Shown: one piece after another, positions 7,429-15,076 of the stretch
How the letters are laid out: the number at the start of each line of letters is the position of its first letter
Position numbering within the stretch: position 1 is the stretch's first letter
Source: Ferrimicrobium acidiphilum DSM 19497
GTDB taxonomy: Bacteria; Actinomycetota; Acidimicrobiia; Acidimicrobiales; Acidimicrobiaceae
Assembly (NCBI RefSeq): GCF_000949255.1
Contig: NZ_JXUW01000027.1
Span: forward strand, 1-38,062
DNA: 38,062 nucleotides
Direction of reading: 5' to 3'
Notes under the pieces: generated by a model
Databases searched by the model: none
Seen by the model: only the letters and a program-made list of their open reading frames with translations
Told to the model about the DNA's origin: nothing
Translations under genes and position numbers: made by a program

Positions 7429-7990
7429 ACCGCACCAATAGCACGCTGAGCTTTGTTAACAGCTAAACGACGACCATAGAGACGAGCGCATAGTGACGTG
7501 AGCAGTTCTGTAACATCTCGTACTAAGTCGTCATCTACCTCAGCAGGGTCTACGACGACGAGTTTCCTTGATTGAGCCTCAAGTGCGGCTTCTATGTATT
7601 CAGCTCCAAACCGGCAGAAACGATCTCGATGCTCAACCAAAATTGTGCTTACTTTTGGATCTTTCAGTAGAGACAAGAACTTACGCCTATGCCCGCCAAA
7701 AGCTGAACCAACTTCTGTGACTACACGATCTATTGAGTACCCATGCTCTGTAGCCCAAGTAAGGACTCTGGCAACCTGACGATCTAGGTCTGGCTTTTGA
7801 TCTGCAGAAGACACTCGCGCATATATCACGGCAGACTTAGGCACGGACAGCTGTGACTCTAAGTCTCGAACCAATATGAGTTGGCCAACTTTGCGGGCAG
7901 GTACAGGCAAAGTACCGGCACGATACCACTTAAATGCCGTTTGAGGATGTATACCTTGGGAGAGTGCCCACTCACGCAGGTTCATTACAT
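6040..7990 (-). mobile_element. IS607-type insertion sequence, 3' end truncated
   Basis: A serine recombinase gene followed by tnpB in overlapping order is the defining IS607 layout. These elements lack terminal inverted repeats, so the left boundary is set only by the tnpA start near 7985. The right end beyond tnpB is missing and replaced at about 6063. A second, more decayed copy of the tnpB end lies at 18967-19330, so the element or a close relative was once present twice. Confidence 0.75.
7419..7985 (-). CDS. tnpA: IS607-type serine recombinase TnpA
   Basis: 188 residues. The N-terminus (residues 1-45) is the MerR-like DNA-binding domain of IS607 transposases (MNLREWALSQGIHPQTAFKW, then AGTLPVPA). 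The resolvase-type catalytic domain follows, with the nucleophile region YARVSSADQ (Ser59 or Ser60) and the arginine-bearing EHRDRFCRFG. The C-terminal helix is present (LLTSLCARLYGRRLA). Length fits the family. The enzyme cuts and rejoins DNA through a phosphoserine link and moves the element without target-site duplication. ATG 7985 has an AGGA just upstream and a TACAAT eight bases before it. All visible key residues are kept, so it could be active. Confidence 0.9.
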   Translation of the reverse strand: MNLREWALSQGIHPQTAFKWYRAGTLPVPARKVGQLILVRDLESQLSVPKSAVIYARVSSADQKPDLDRQVARVLTWATEHGYSIDRVVTEVGSAFGGHRRKFLSLLKDPKVSTILVEHRDRFCRFGAEYIEAALEAQSRKLVVVDPAEVDDDLVRDVTELLTSLCARLYGRRLAVNKAQRAIGAVCS

Positions 7991-8235
7991 CCTATTGTAG
8001 TACATCTGTACGTCAACTGTTGGAACCCCATCCGGAGCACCAAGAAGATTGACGTCACTGAGACCGAGCAAGATCTCGGCTATGCCGGTCGCATTTTGTT
8101 CCATAGGGGTCCTCCAGTGATGAGCTTTTCCCAATCCCATTCTGACAGTGCCCCTGTGACCCTCCCAAACTCACCCTGGTGCGTGGTTACAGCTGGCTAG
8201 ATGCCCCACTTAAATCCTAAGTATCCGCGAACCGT

Positions 8236-8247
8236 CTGTCATGACAG
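8236..8247. repeat. 12-base perfect palindrome at the dinB stop codon
   Basis: CTGTCATGACAG is a perfect palindrome and contains the dinB stop codon. No T-run follows. It could help end transcription or be chance. Confidence 0.25.
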
Positions 8248-9390
8248 TTGCGCCAGTTGATAATGCATGATCTCATCCAGCAAGCTCAGCTGCCCACTGT
8301 CTGAAGAGTTGACCTTTGCATCGGCACAGGAGCTAACCGTCACTCCCAGCAAGCGGACTGATGCGGGAACCGGCAATCCTGGTGGGACAGCCTTAGCAAA
8401 CAGCTCGGGCAGACAAGCAGAGATCTCCTCGGCCCGCCATATAGGCTGTGCGACAGTGTGCGCCCGTGTTACCGTTTGAAAGTCGCCGAAACGTGCTTTG
8501 ACGCTCACGGTTCGCCCTGTGAGCTCGAGTTCATGGAGACGGCGCGATACTTGTCCGGCCATCTCCTGCAGGGTGTTCAACATGACCGTCCGGTCGCTCA
8601 GATTCTCCTGGAAGGTACGCTCATAGCCCACGGATTTACGCTCGCGATGCGGCTGAACAGGACGCAAATCTATCCCTCGCGCCACTTCGTAGAACCAGAG
8701 GCCGGTCTTGCCAAACCGCCTAGTCAGGGTCTCCTGGGGTGTATTCCGGAGATCCAGAACCGTGTGAATCCCCATTTTGGACAGCCTTTCCACCGTGGCA
8801 GGACCAACACCGTGTAGCTTGCTAACGTGAAGCGGTGCCAAGAACGTCAACCCGCGATCAGGTGGAATCACCAAAAGACCGTTCGGTTTACGCCAATCGG
8901 ATGCCAGCTTTGCTAGTGCTTTGTTATAGGACACTCCCGCCGAAGCAGTTAATCCTGTCTCCCGCTCGATACGTGCTCGGATCTCCTTGGCGATCTGGAC
9001 TGCCAGTGTCCCATCTGTGGTGGCAGCTGTTACGTCAAGAAATGCCTCGTCCAACGAAAGCGGCTCGACCAGGTGTGTGTAGCTGCGCAGGATCCTCATG
9101 ACTTGTTGTGAAGCCGCACGGTAGGCGTCCATTTTTGGGCGAACAAAAACCGCCTGTGGGCAGAGCACTCTGGCGCGTGATGCTGTCATCGCGGAGTGAA
9201 TGCCGAAACTTCTGGCCTCATAGCTGCACGTCGCCACCACCCCGCGACTTGCAGGGTCTCCACCGACGACAACCGGCTGTCCCATGAGTTCAGGGTGGTC
9301 CCTTTGCTCTACGGCAGCAAAAAAGGCGTCCATATCCACGTGAATGATCTTGCGAATATGGGAGGGCTTCTCAGTGCGTTCGTCCAGCAA
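8239..9390 (-). CDS. dinB: DNA polymerase IV (Y-family translesion polymerase)
   Basis: 383 residues, the usual length. It copies damaged templates with low fidelity and can bypass alkylated bases. Visible landmarks: HVDMDAFFAAVEQ at 17-29 (metal ligands Asp19 and the catalytic block), CSYEAR (nucleotide binding), SLDEAFLD with Asp114 and Glu115, SAGVSYNKALAKLAS, the helix-hairpin-helix LHGVGPATVERL, then GRTVSVKARFGDF of the little-finger domain. The C-terminus has GQLSLLDE, a beta-clamp-binding motif. The start is TTG 9390 with GAGGAG about eight bases upstream. I see no clear LexA box before it. The alkylation-repair operon lies on the same strand about 1 kb upstream. Confidence 0.93.
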   Translation of the reverse strand: MLDERTEKPSHIRKIIHVDMDAFFAAVEQRDHPELMGQPVVVGGDPASRGVVATCSYEARSFGIHSAMTASRARVLCPQAVFVRPKMDAYRAASQQVMRILRSYTHLVEPLSLDEAFLDVTAATTDGTLAVQIAKEIRARIERETGLTASAGVSYNKALAKLASDWRKPNGLLVIPPDRGLTFLAPLHVSKLHGVGPATVERLSKMGIHTVLDLRNTPQETLTRRFGKTGLWFYEVARGIDLRPVQPHRERKSVGYERTFQENLSDRTVMLNTLQEMAGQVSRRLHELELTGRTVSVKARFGDFQTVTRAHTVAQPIWRAEEISACLPELFAKAVPPGLPVPASVRLLGVTVSSCADAKVNSSDSGQLSLLDEIMHYQLAQLS

Positions 9391-10315
9391 TCGTGAACTC
9401 CTCGACTGCCCAGATCCTATCGACGCGCCCCTTCCTTGGATCAGACACTTCGACAGAACTAGCAGCTAGACAATACTATGCAAGTACAGAGTACCACTGT
9501 CTTTACACGCCTATTTCCCTCTATACGGCGGTCCCCTTGATACTTCCCACGGTTCGCGAACGCGCTCCGAGAATCCAACACGCACCTAGACCACACCAAC
9601 CCTGTGAACTCGACTGTACTCGAAGCGGAGGATCTGCAGGAACTGGACAGACAGGGCGTGGAGGGCAAACCGCGGAAGTCGTAGTGGGAACTGTGCAAAT
9701 GAGGAAGGCATATGACAACACTGACCTGGGATTTAGCGGAAACAGCGGAAGTTTCATAATTGGCGGTATCCACTTGCTCAGGACTACCTGTAGGAAACGT
9801 TACGGATGAGCGGAAGTGACAGCGACACTTCCTCACCTGCGCAGCGCCTTCCGCTCTTGCAGGTCGGAGCTGATGCACGATCGCGAGTGTTCGAGATTGC
9901 GAACTTGTTGGCCGTCAGAGTTCAGGGACCAAAACAACGAAATCACTGATCCCTAGCCCAGTACTCTAGCATCGCACGGCAGCTCCAAATCAGAAGAGTC
10001 CCAAGCGATGCCCCTACTCGACCACATGGTTGTCACAATGTCAAGTGAATACGGTGCCAGTTGGGCACGGTGCCGAGTGGCCACGGTGTCTGCTGATCCG
10101 GAACTCGGAGGAATCAGGGTCCACACCTGACCGCAGCTGTTCGGTAGGTAGGTGTCCAAACGAGAGCACCTATCTGCAATCTCGAGGGCTCGTTTAGATC
10201 TCTTTGTGCGAGCAGAAAGAACCTTCGCGGTTTGCCGTGCGCACCGGTGACGGTGGGCAAACTCGCCGTTGCGGTCGAGGAGGTCCAGCTAGCGAACGGC
10301 AGCACCACTAAGTGC
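9391..10315. other. 925-base gap between dinB and ogt, no gene recognised
   Basis: Both neighbours are on the minus strand. Open frames here (for example 9459-9878 minus, and a 47-codon frame from ATG 9806 plus) show no family motif. I see no tRNA-like element, long repeat or convincing terminator. The size suggests a lost gene or a decayed insertion. Confidence 0.4.
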
Positions 10316-10792
10316 CTAACGCGCCTCCAGCTGGAGCAGGGCACGTTTCGCACTCAATCCTCCAGCGTACCCGGTTAGGTCGCCGTTGGCCCCGATCACC
10401 CGATGACAGGGAACGATAATAGCGATCGGGTTACGACCGTTAGCCATCCCTACAGCTCGCGCAGCGGTTGGTTGGCCGATACGCTGAGCGATCTCGCCGT
10501 ATGAGCGGGTCTCGCCGTAGGGGATCTCGCGCAGAGCATCCCATACCCGACACTGGAAGCTGGTGCCAGTGGGCCTCAGAGCAACATCAAAGTCAGTTAG
10601 CTCGCCGGAGAAGTACGCCTCGAGTTGGGCGACCACGCGAGGAAAGCCCTCGGTATCCCTTACCCACTCGTTCTGAGAAGCGGGTGGATGGGCCGCATTC
10701 TCCATCACCAGATTGGTAATGCACTCTCCAAACCCGGCTAGCGTGATGAGACCGATCGGACTATCAATCGTTCGATAGCGGGTCAGTTGCAT
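10316..10792 (-). CDS. ogt: Methylated-DNA--protein-cysteine methyltransferase
   Basis: 158 residues from ATG 10792. The suicide enzyme removes O6-methyl (and O4-methylthymine) groups by moving them onto its own cysteine. The active site is IIVPCHRVIGANG with Cys129; the helix-turn-helix and Arg finger region reads FQCRVWDALREIPYGETRSY then ARAVGMANGRNP, all typical. The start is fixed by GGAGGAGG a few bases upstream. A longer frame to 10870 is open but lies inside alkA. The gene overlaps the end of the AdaA-AlkA gene by 10 bases, so the two are translationally coupled and form an alkylation-repair operon. Confidence 0.93.
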   Translation of the reverse strand: MQLTRYRTIDSPIGLITLAGFGECITNLVMENAAHPPASQNEWVRDTEGFPRVVAQLEAYFSGELTDFDVALRPTGTSFQCRVWDALREIPYGETRSYGEIAQRIGQPTAARAVGMANGRNPIAIIVPCHRVIGANGDLTGYAGGLSAKRALLQLEAR

Positions 10793-12288
10793 GCTACCTC
10801 CTCCTGTGGCCAACGGTTGATCGGATGATCCTGGGTGGCCCACAAATATTGCACAGCATAAGACCGCCATGGCTGCCAGCGTCGACTATGCGCCACCAGT
10901 GCCGCCGGACTCACAGGCAGGCCAAGCGCCGCTGCACCCTTCACTACACCCATATCGGTCGCCGGGAACGCATCTGGATCACCGAGTGCCCGCATGGCAA
11001 TCAGCTCGACCGACCATGGGCCGATACCAGACAGCTCGGCTAGATGATGACGGGCACGCCTACAGTCTGCGCCGACGTCAAGCTCGACGGTGCCATCGGC
11101 CAGCGCACCAACGAGAGCCACAAGTGCTGCCCGTCGTGCCCTCGGCATCGCGAGTACTTCTGGATCAAGACTCTGTAATTCCTGAGGCGAAGGGAACACT
11201 CGACTCAGCCCACCGTCCGGGTCATCGATCGGGGTGCCGTGTTGCGCTACCAAGCGGGAAGCATGGGTGCGTGCTGCCTTGGTTGATACCTGTTGACCAA
11301 GCACAACCCGCACCGCCATCTCCGCCCCGTCCACGGTGCGCGGAATACGACGACCGGGTGAATTAGCAACCACACCGGAAAGTGCAGGATCATTGGACAG
11401 GCCAGCGGTAAACGCCTCGGGATCGGCGTCTAAATCGAGGAGTCGGCGACACCTTGCGATCGCAGTAGGAAGATCACGCAGGTCCTGAAGGACCAGTCGG
11501 CATGACACATGGTCACCGAGTGGCCTAAGCGAGACGATCCCGTTGGCGTTGGGTAGCCGGAGTGTGCGTCGATAGGCGCCGGCACGGACCTCCTCACATC
11601 CAGGTACACCTGTAGCTGCTAAGTGACCGAAAAGGCTCTCAGGCGCGAACGGCGAACGGAACGAAAGACGGAAGGTCAAACTGCCTGGAGTCCCGGAATC
11701 AAACGCCGATAGTTGTGTGCCACGACCGGTGGCTCGTACACGCAATTCGGTTGGCGTGCAGGCGAATACCGACCGCACGGTGTCGTTGAATTGGCGGATG
11801 CTCGAGAATCCAGCCGCGAAAGCGACATCGCTATAGGTCATGGCGGTCGTCTCGATGAGAAGCCGCGCCGTCTGAGCTCTGCTGGCTCGGGCAAGGGCAA
11901 GCGGACCGGCACCAACCTCAGCCACGAGGTGCCGCTCCAGCTGGCGGGCGCTGTAGTTGAGACGGGAAGCTAGTCCGGCTACGCCCTCACGATCGACGAC
12001 ACCATCTGCGATCAACCGCATTGCCCTAGCGACCAGATCCTGACGAGAATCCCATTCCGGTGAACCAGGCGATGCATCGGGGCGACAGCGCTTGCAGGCC
12101 CGGAACCCGGCCTGTTGTGCGGCTGCGGCAGTCGGGTAAAACGCCACATTCCGAGCCAAGGGCGATCGAGCTGGACAGCTCGGCCGACAGTAGATCCCAG
12201 TGGTGATTACGGCAGTCACAAACCAGCCGTCAAAGCGTGCATCCTTTGACTGCATAGCCCTAAAGCAGCTATCGAAGTCCTCATGCAT
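10783..12288 (-). CDS. alkA: AdaA-AlkA fusion: alkylation sensor with 3-methyladenine DNA glycosylase
   Basis: 501 residues with three parts. Residues 1-75 are the Ada zinc domain with Cys34, Cys38, Cys65 and Cys68 (YCRPSCPAR, ACKRCRPD); in Ada the first of these takes a methyl group from a phosphotriester and switches on DNA binding. Residues about 85-185 are an AraC-type helix-turn-helix (VAFAAGFSSIRQFNDTVR). Residues about 195-495 are the AlkA glycosylase, with the helix-hairpin-helix LAELSGIGPWSVELIAMRAL and the catalytic Asp445 in FPATDMGVVKG. All key residues are present. The protein is likely both regulator and repair enzyme, removing N3-alkylpurines. Ogt overlaps its end. The start at ATG 12288 is supported by a TATGGT six bases upstream. 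Confidence 0.93.
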   Translation of the reverse strand: MHEDFDSCFRAMQSKDARFDGWFVTAVITTGIYCRPSCPARSPLARNVAFYPTAAAAQQAGFRACKRCRPDASPGSPEWDSRQDLVARAMRLIADGVVDREGVAGLASRLNYSARQLERHLVAEVGAGPLALARASRAQTARLLIETTAMTYSDVAFAAGFSSIRQFNDTVRSVFACTPTELRVRATGRGTQLSAFDSGTPGSLTFRLSFRSPFAPESLFGHLAATGVPGCEEVRAGAYRRTLRLPNANGIVSLRPLGDHVSCRLVLQDLRDLPTAIARCRRLLDLDADPEAFTAGLSNDPALSGVVANSPGRRIPRTVDGAEMAVRVVLGQQVSTKAARTHASRLVAQHGTPIDDPDGGLSRVFPSPQELQSLDPEVLAMPRARRAALVALVGALADGTVELDVGADCRRARHHLAELSGIGPWSVELIAMRALGDPDAFPATDMGVVKGAAALGLPVSPAALVAHSRRWQPWRSYAVQYLWATQDHPINRWPQEEVACN

Positions 12289-12300
12289 ATCTCAACCATA
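12289..12300 (-). promoter_or_regulatory. -10 box of a leaderless promoter for alkA
   Basis: On the minus strand TATGGT (12300-12295) is followed by six bases and ATG 12288, with no Shine-Dalgarno sequence. This matches the leaderless geometry seen for other genes in the window. An Ada box was not recognised. Confidence 0.5.
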
Positions 12301-12672
12301 ACAGCCCCAACATCCCTTAGCTAGCGGGATTCCGACATTGCAGTTAGTAGCTCATCGCTCCTACTCTATGCCGACGCATCGACTCTTATGATCTCGGAGT
12401 GGACGGGTACACAGTCCCCTACTCCCTCGCCTACCCTCTTGGGTTAAGGTTTCGGCCTGAGTGCAGCTCCGATGTTGTACGCACCAAACTGTCGGGCAAC
12501 CCGATCGGGCTTGGCATAAACTAGTCCATCGCTATAGTCAGCTCCGTGCACGATAACCGCGACGAAGATGGCTGAGAACAAGTGGCAGCCAACTCTAGGG
12601 CAAATCTTCTTCGGCATCGAGCGCTGGCAAACCCTGCAAGATGGTCGAGTGTTCGATCAAGGCTTGCCTAGC
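12301..12672. other. Intergenic, no gene recognised
   Basis: About 370 bases between alkA and the aldo/keto reductase gene. An 84-codon plus-strand frame from 12568 overlaps the reductase end and shows no motif. I see no RNA gene or clear hairpin. Confidence 0.4.
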
Positions 12673-13710
12673 TCAACGGTGACCCTCGATTTTCCGACTG
12701 CGTTGCTCTTGACCAGGTTCGCCGTAAGGATAATCGGCTGGATCAGGATCGCTAGCGATATCGAGACGAATCGTCTCATCTTTGCTCAGGTGCAACCCGC
12801 CGGCACCGAGATTATCCTCTAGTTGCTCGACAGTGCGTGCCCCGAGAATGACAGAACTAACCGCCGGACGGTCTGCCAACCAAGACAGTGCGACTTGAGC
12901 CATGGATACTCCCCGGCCGTCCGCGACTGAACGCACGGCATCAATAACCGCCCAAGTACGTTCTCGACCACGTCGACGCTGATATGCCTCGACTCCACGC
13001 TCAGGATCCTCGCCAAGGCGAGTGGCGCCCGTGGGTGCCTCATCGCGGCGGTACTTACCGGTTAACCACCCTCCGCCCAATGGAGACCAGGGCAAAAGAC
13101 CTAATCCCTCAGATAGACATGCTGGCACGATCTCCCACTCGATCTCCCGCACCAGCAGGTTGTACTGCGGCTGCAAGGTTACCGGCCGAACATAGTTGCG
13201 GGCGTCGGCTACGTCCACGGTCTTCTGTAGTTGCCAGCCGGTGAAGTTGGACAGGCCGACATAGCGCACCTTGCCAGCTCTCACGGCGTCGTCTAGGCAT
13301 GCGAGCGTCTCTTCAATAGGAGTGTGTGGGTCGTAGGCATGCACCTGGTACAAATCAACCGCCTCAACGCCCAGGCGATGGAGGCTGGCATCGAGTGCCC
13401 GGGTGAGATGTCGACGTGACAGTCCGGCGTCGTTTGGTCCGCCACCGGTCGGAAAACGCCCTTTAGTAGCTATCACCACCTGGTCGCGAATGTCCGTTGG
13501 CCTGGCCGCTAACCAGCGCCCGATAATCTGCTCAGACACCCCAGCACTATAGACATCAGCGGTATCTATGAGCGTTCCACCAGACTCGACGAAACGGTCA
13601 AGTTGCGCGTGCGAGCCCGCTTCATCGGTCTCCGATCCAAAGGTCATGGTTCCAAGTGCCAGAGTGGATACAGCGCAACCGCTGTTGCCCAGCTTGCGGT
13701 ACTCCATCAT
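12673..13710 (-). CDS. Aldo/keto reductase
   Basis: 345 residues from ATG 13710, chosen because AGGAGGG lies six bases upstream. It is a (beta/alpha)8 NADPH-dependent carbonyl reductase of the YajO/Tas type. Visible landmarks: LGNSGCAVSTLALGTMTFG at the N-terminus, the catalytic DTADVYSAGVSE (Asp and Tyr), the Lys in VVIATKGRF, the His in LYQVHAYD, VGLSNFTGWQ, then YNLLVREIE and the cofactor end SSVILGARTVEQLEDNL. All catalytic residues are kept and length is normal. The substrate cannot be told from sequence. It stands alone on the minus strand, about 380 bases before alkA. Confidence 0.92.
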   Translation of the reverse strand: MMEYRKLGNSGCAVSTLALGTMTFGSETDEAGSHAQLDRFVESGGTLIDTADVYSAGVSEQIIGRWLAARPTDIRDQVVIATKGRFPTGGGPNDAGLSRRHLTRALDASLHRLGVEAVDLYQVHAYDPHTPIEETLACLDDAVRAGKVRYVGLSNFTGWQLQKTVDVADARNYVRPVTLQPQYNLLVREIEWEIVPACLSEGLGLLPWSPLGGGWLTGKYRRDEAPTGATRLGEDPERGVEAYQRRRGRERTWAVIDAVRSVADGRGVSMAQVALSWLADRPAVSSVILGARTVEQLEDNLGAGGLHLSKDETIRLDIASDPDPADYPYGEPGQEQRSRKIEGHR

Positions 13711-13824
13711 CAGGTCCCTCCTAATCTCAGTGGCCCAAACCCACCGCATCAGTCTCGCGGATGGCCATCCGGGCTACCAACTCCTCATCCTAGACGACGC
13801 CTGGTGGCGGCGCATGCGAGCATG

Positions 13825-14055
13825 TCAGGTGGGGTTTTCGTTACCTCGGCATCATCTCTAAACGCCGAGACGGAATGGCCTACACTCCGGTACTGCGCAA
13901 ACGCCAAAGAAATTGTCATCAATACAGCCAATAGTGGCTGCTCATGGGTAAGAATCAAGGGTAACTTCAATGCTCGAAATGGCGCAAACCACAGTAACCG
14001 CTGTCACCGCTTAGATGGAGTTAACACCCGCGGGAGCAAACATAAGCTTGCCTCC
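13825..14055 (+). pseudogene. Relic of the BNR lipoprotein gene at 702-1922
   Basis: The plus strand encodes a mutated copy of residues about 124-200 of the lipoprotein at 702. GGVFVTSASSLN matches GGSFVMSASFVN; SGCSWVRIKGNFNARNG matches GRSWSRIRGTYSAGNG; after a frame change and a stop, MELTPAGANIS matches LEITPAGANVS. Flanking parts of the gene are not found. It records a past duplication or transfer of this gene family next to an integrase relic. Confidence 0.75.
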
Positions 14056-14398
14056 ACCTCTCGATGACTTGCCCGGTAAGCCATCGTCACACAAACCAGT
14101 CCGACGATGGCTTCGCGTCTGGGATAGCCGATGCGTCCAGCTTCGCCTCCAGGAGAAACGCCACGCGCTCTCGTTTGGTTGTGTTCTCTGGGATTCTCCC
14201 ACTCACCCACACGTAATAGTGTCGTACTGTTGATCTCATAACTGGGCATTACAACAAATCGACATAACAAAAAGACCATCTTCTGTTGAACATGATCGAT
14301 CATCCGCCAACAGAATACGAAACTTCAGAATCTATTGAATCCTATTGATCGGCAGCTATTGACTAAGATGAGTAGCGCAAAGGCACCTAGCCTCCACG

Positions 14399-14690
14399 TT
14401 ACCGATACTGGTCTGGGCCGAGACTCGGATCCGGCACGCCAGCCAGTCGATCGACTGCACCCCGGAGAGCATCGTGTCCGAGATCGGCGTAGACCTGATC
14501 GGTGATCCCGGTCGAGCTATGACCATGTGCTCCGGAAATCTCAGGTAGTGCGCATGCAGTCACGAGCATCCCGCAACAGTCTGACGGTATTCATAGACAT
14601 GGCGACCGCCAAGATCTGCTCGTGCTGCGAATGCTTGGAACGCATGCGAGGTATTGTCCGGGTCGAAGCGAGTGGCGGAGGAGGCTTATG
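14399..14690 (-). pseudogene. Tyrosine recombinase (integrase) C-terminal relic
   Basis: Reading on the minus strand from about 14690 gives RFDPDNTSHAFQAFAARADL, then GGRHVYEYRQTVA (equivalent of the H.LRHT box), a one-base frame change near 14580, MLVTACALPEISGAHGHSST (equivalent of the LGHSS box), GITDQVYADLG with the candidate nucleophile Tyr, and a tail to TAA 14399-14401. Order and spacing fit the catalytic domain of phage-type integrases. The Arg of the H..R box is kept. The N-terminal half is absent and a frameshift is present, so it is dead. No attachment site was found. Confidence 0.65.
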
Positions 14691-15076
14691 ATATTTTCGT
14701 AGTTCTGGATCGTGTAGACTCAGACATGATGTCGTTGATCTTCAACGAACACTTCGACTACGGCTTCGATAGTGGAACCTTGACCCGTGCACGAATCCTA
14801 TCGGTTAGACGGCGCGATAATCCGCAGGAACTCCAAAAACACCGGGTCCGAATGGTGATAGCGGCCACCTCCCTACTCGGCTGGTTGCGCGGTAAATGGT
14901 GTGAGCAAGGGTTGGCCAGACTTCTCAGCAAACGAAGCAGCATCGCTTCCTGCCATAACGCGTGCCACTCGTTCGGGAACGTGCCGTTCTCGATTCGACA
15001 CACCTAGGCTTGGCCTTGGCAGACACTCTGAAACCTACCGATACGTAGACAAAGATGTGAGGAGATGTAACGAAAA
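14691..15076. other. Intergenic with one uncertain open frame
   Basis: A 117-codon plus-strand frame (14654-15007, TTG start) runs through here, but it has no Shine-Dalgarno sequence, begins inside the integrase relic and shows no family motif. I do not call it. AGGAG at about 15060 precedes the next gene. Confidence 0.35.

Noticed and set aside
9459-9878. 139-codon minus-strand frame between dinB and ogt
   Set aside because: Ser/Cys-rich composition, typical of an antisense or chance frame; no motif.
9806-9949. 47-codon plus-strand frame with an ATG start
   Set aside because: Reads smoothly but has no ribosome-binding site, promoter or homologous motif.
14654-15007. 117-codon plus-strand frame
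   Set aside because: Begins inside the integrase relic on the opposite strand, lacks a ribosome-binding site and matches nothing recognised.
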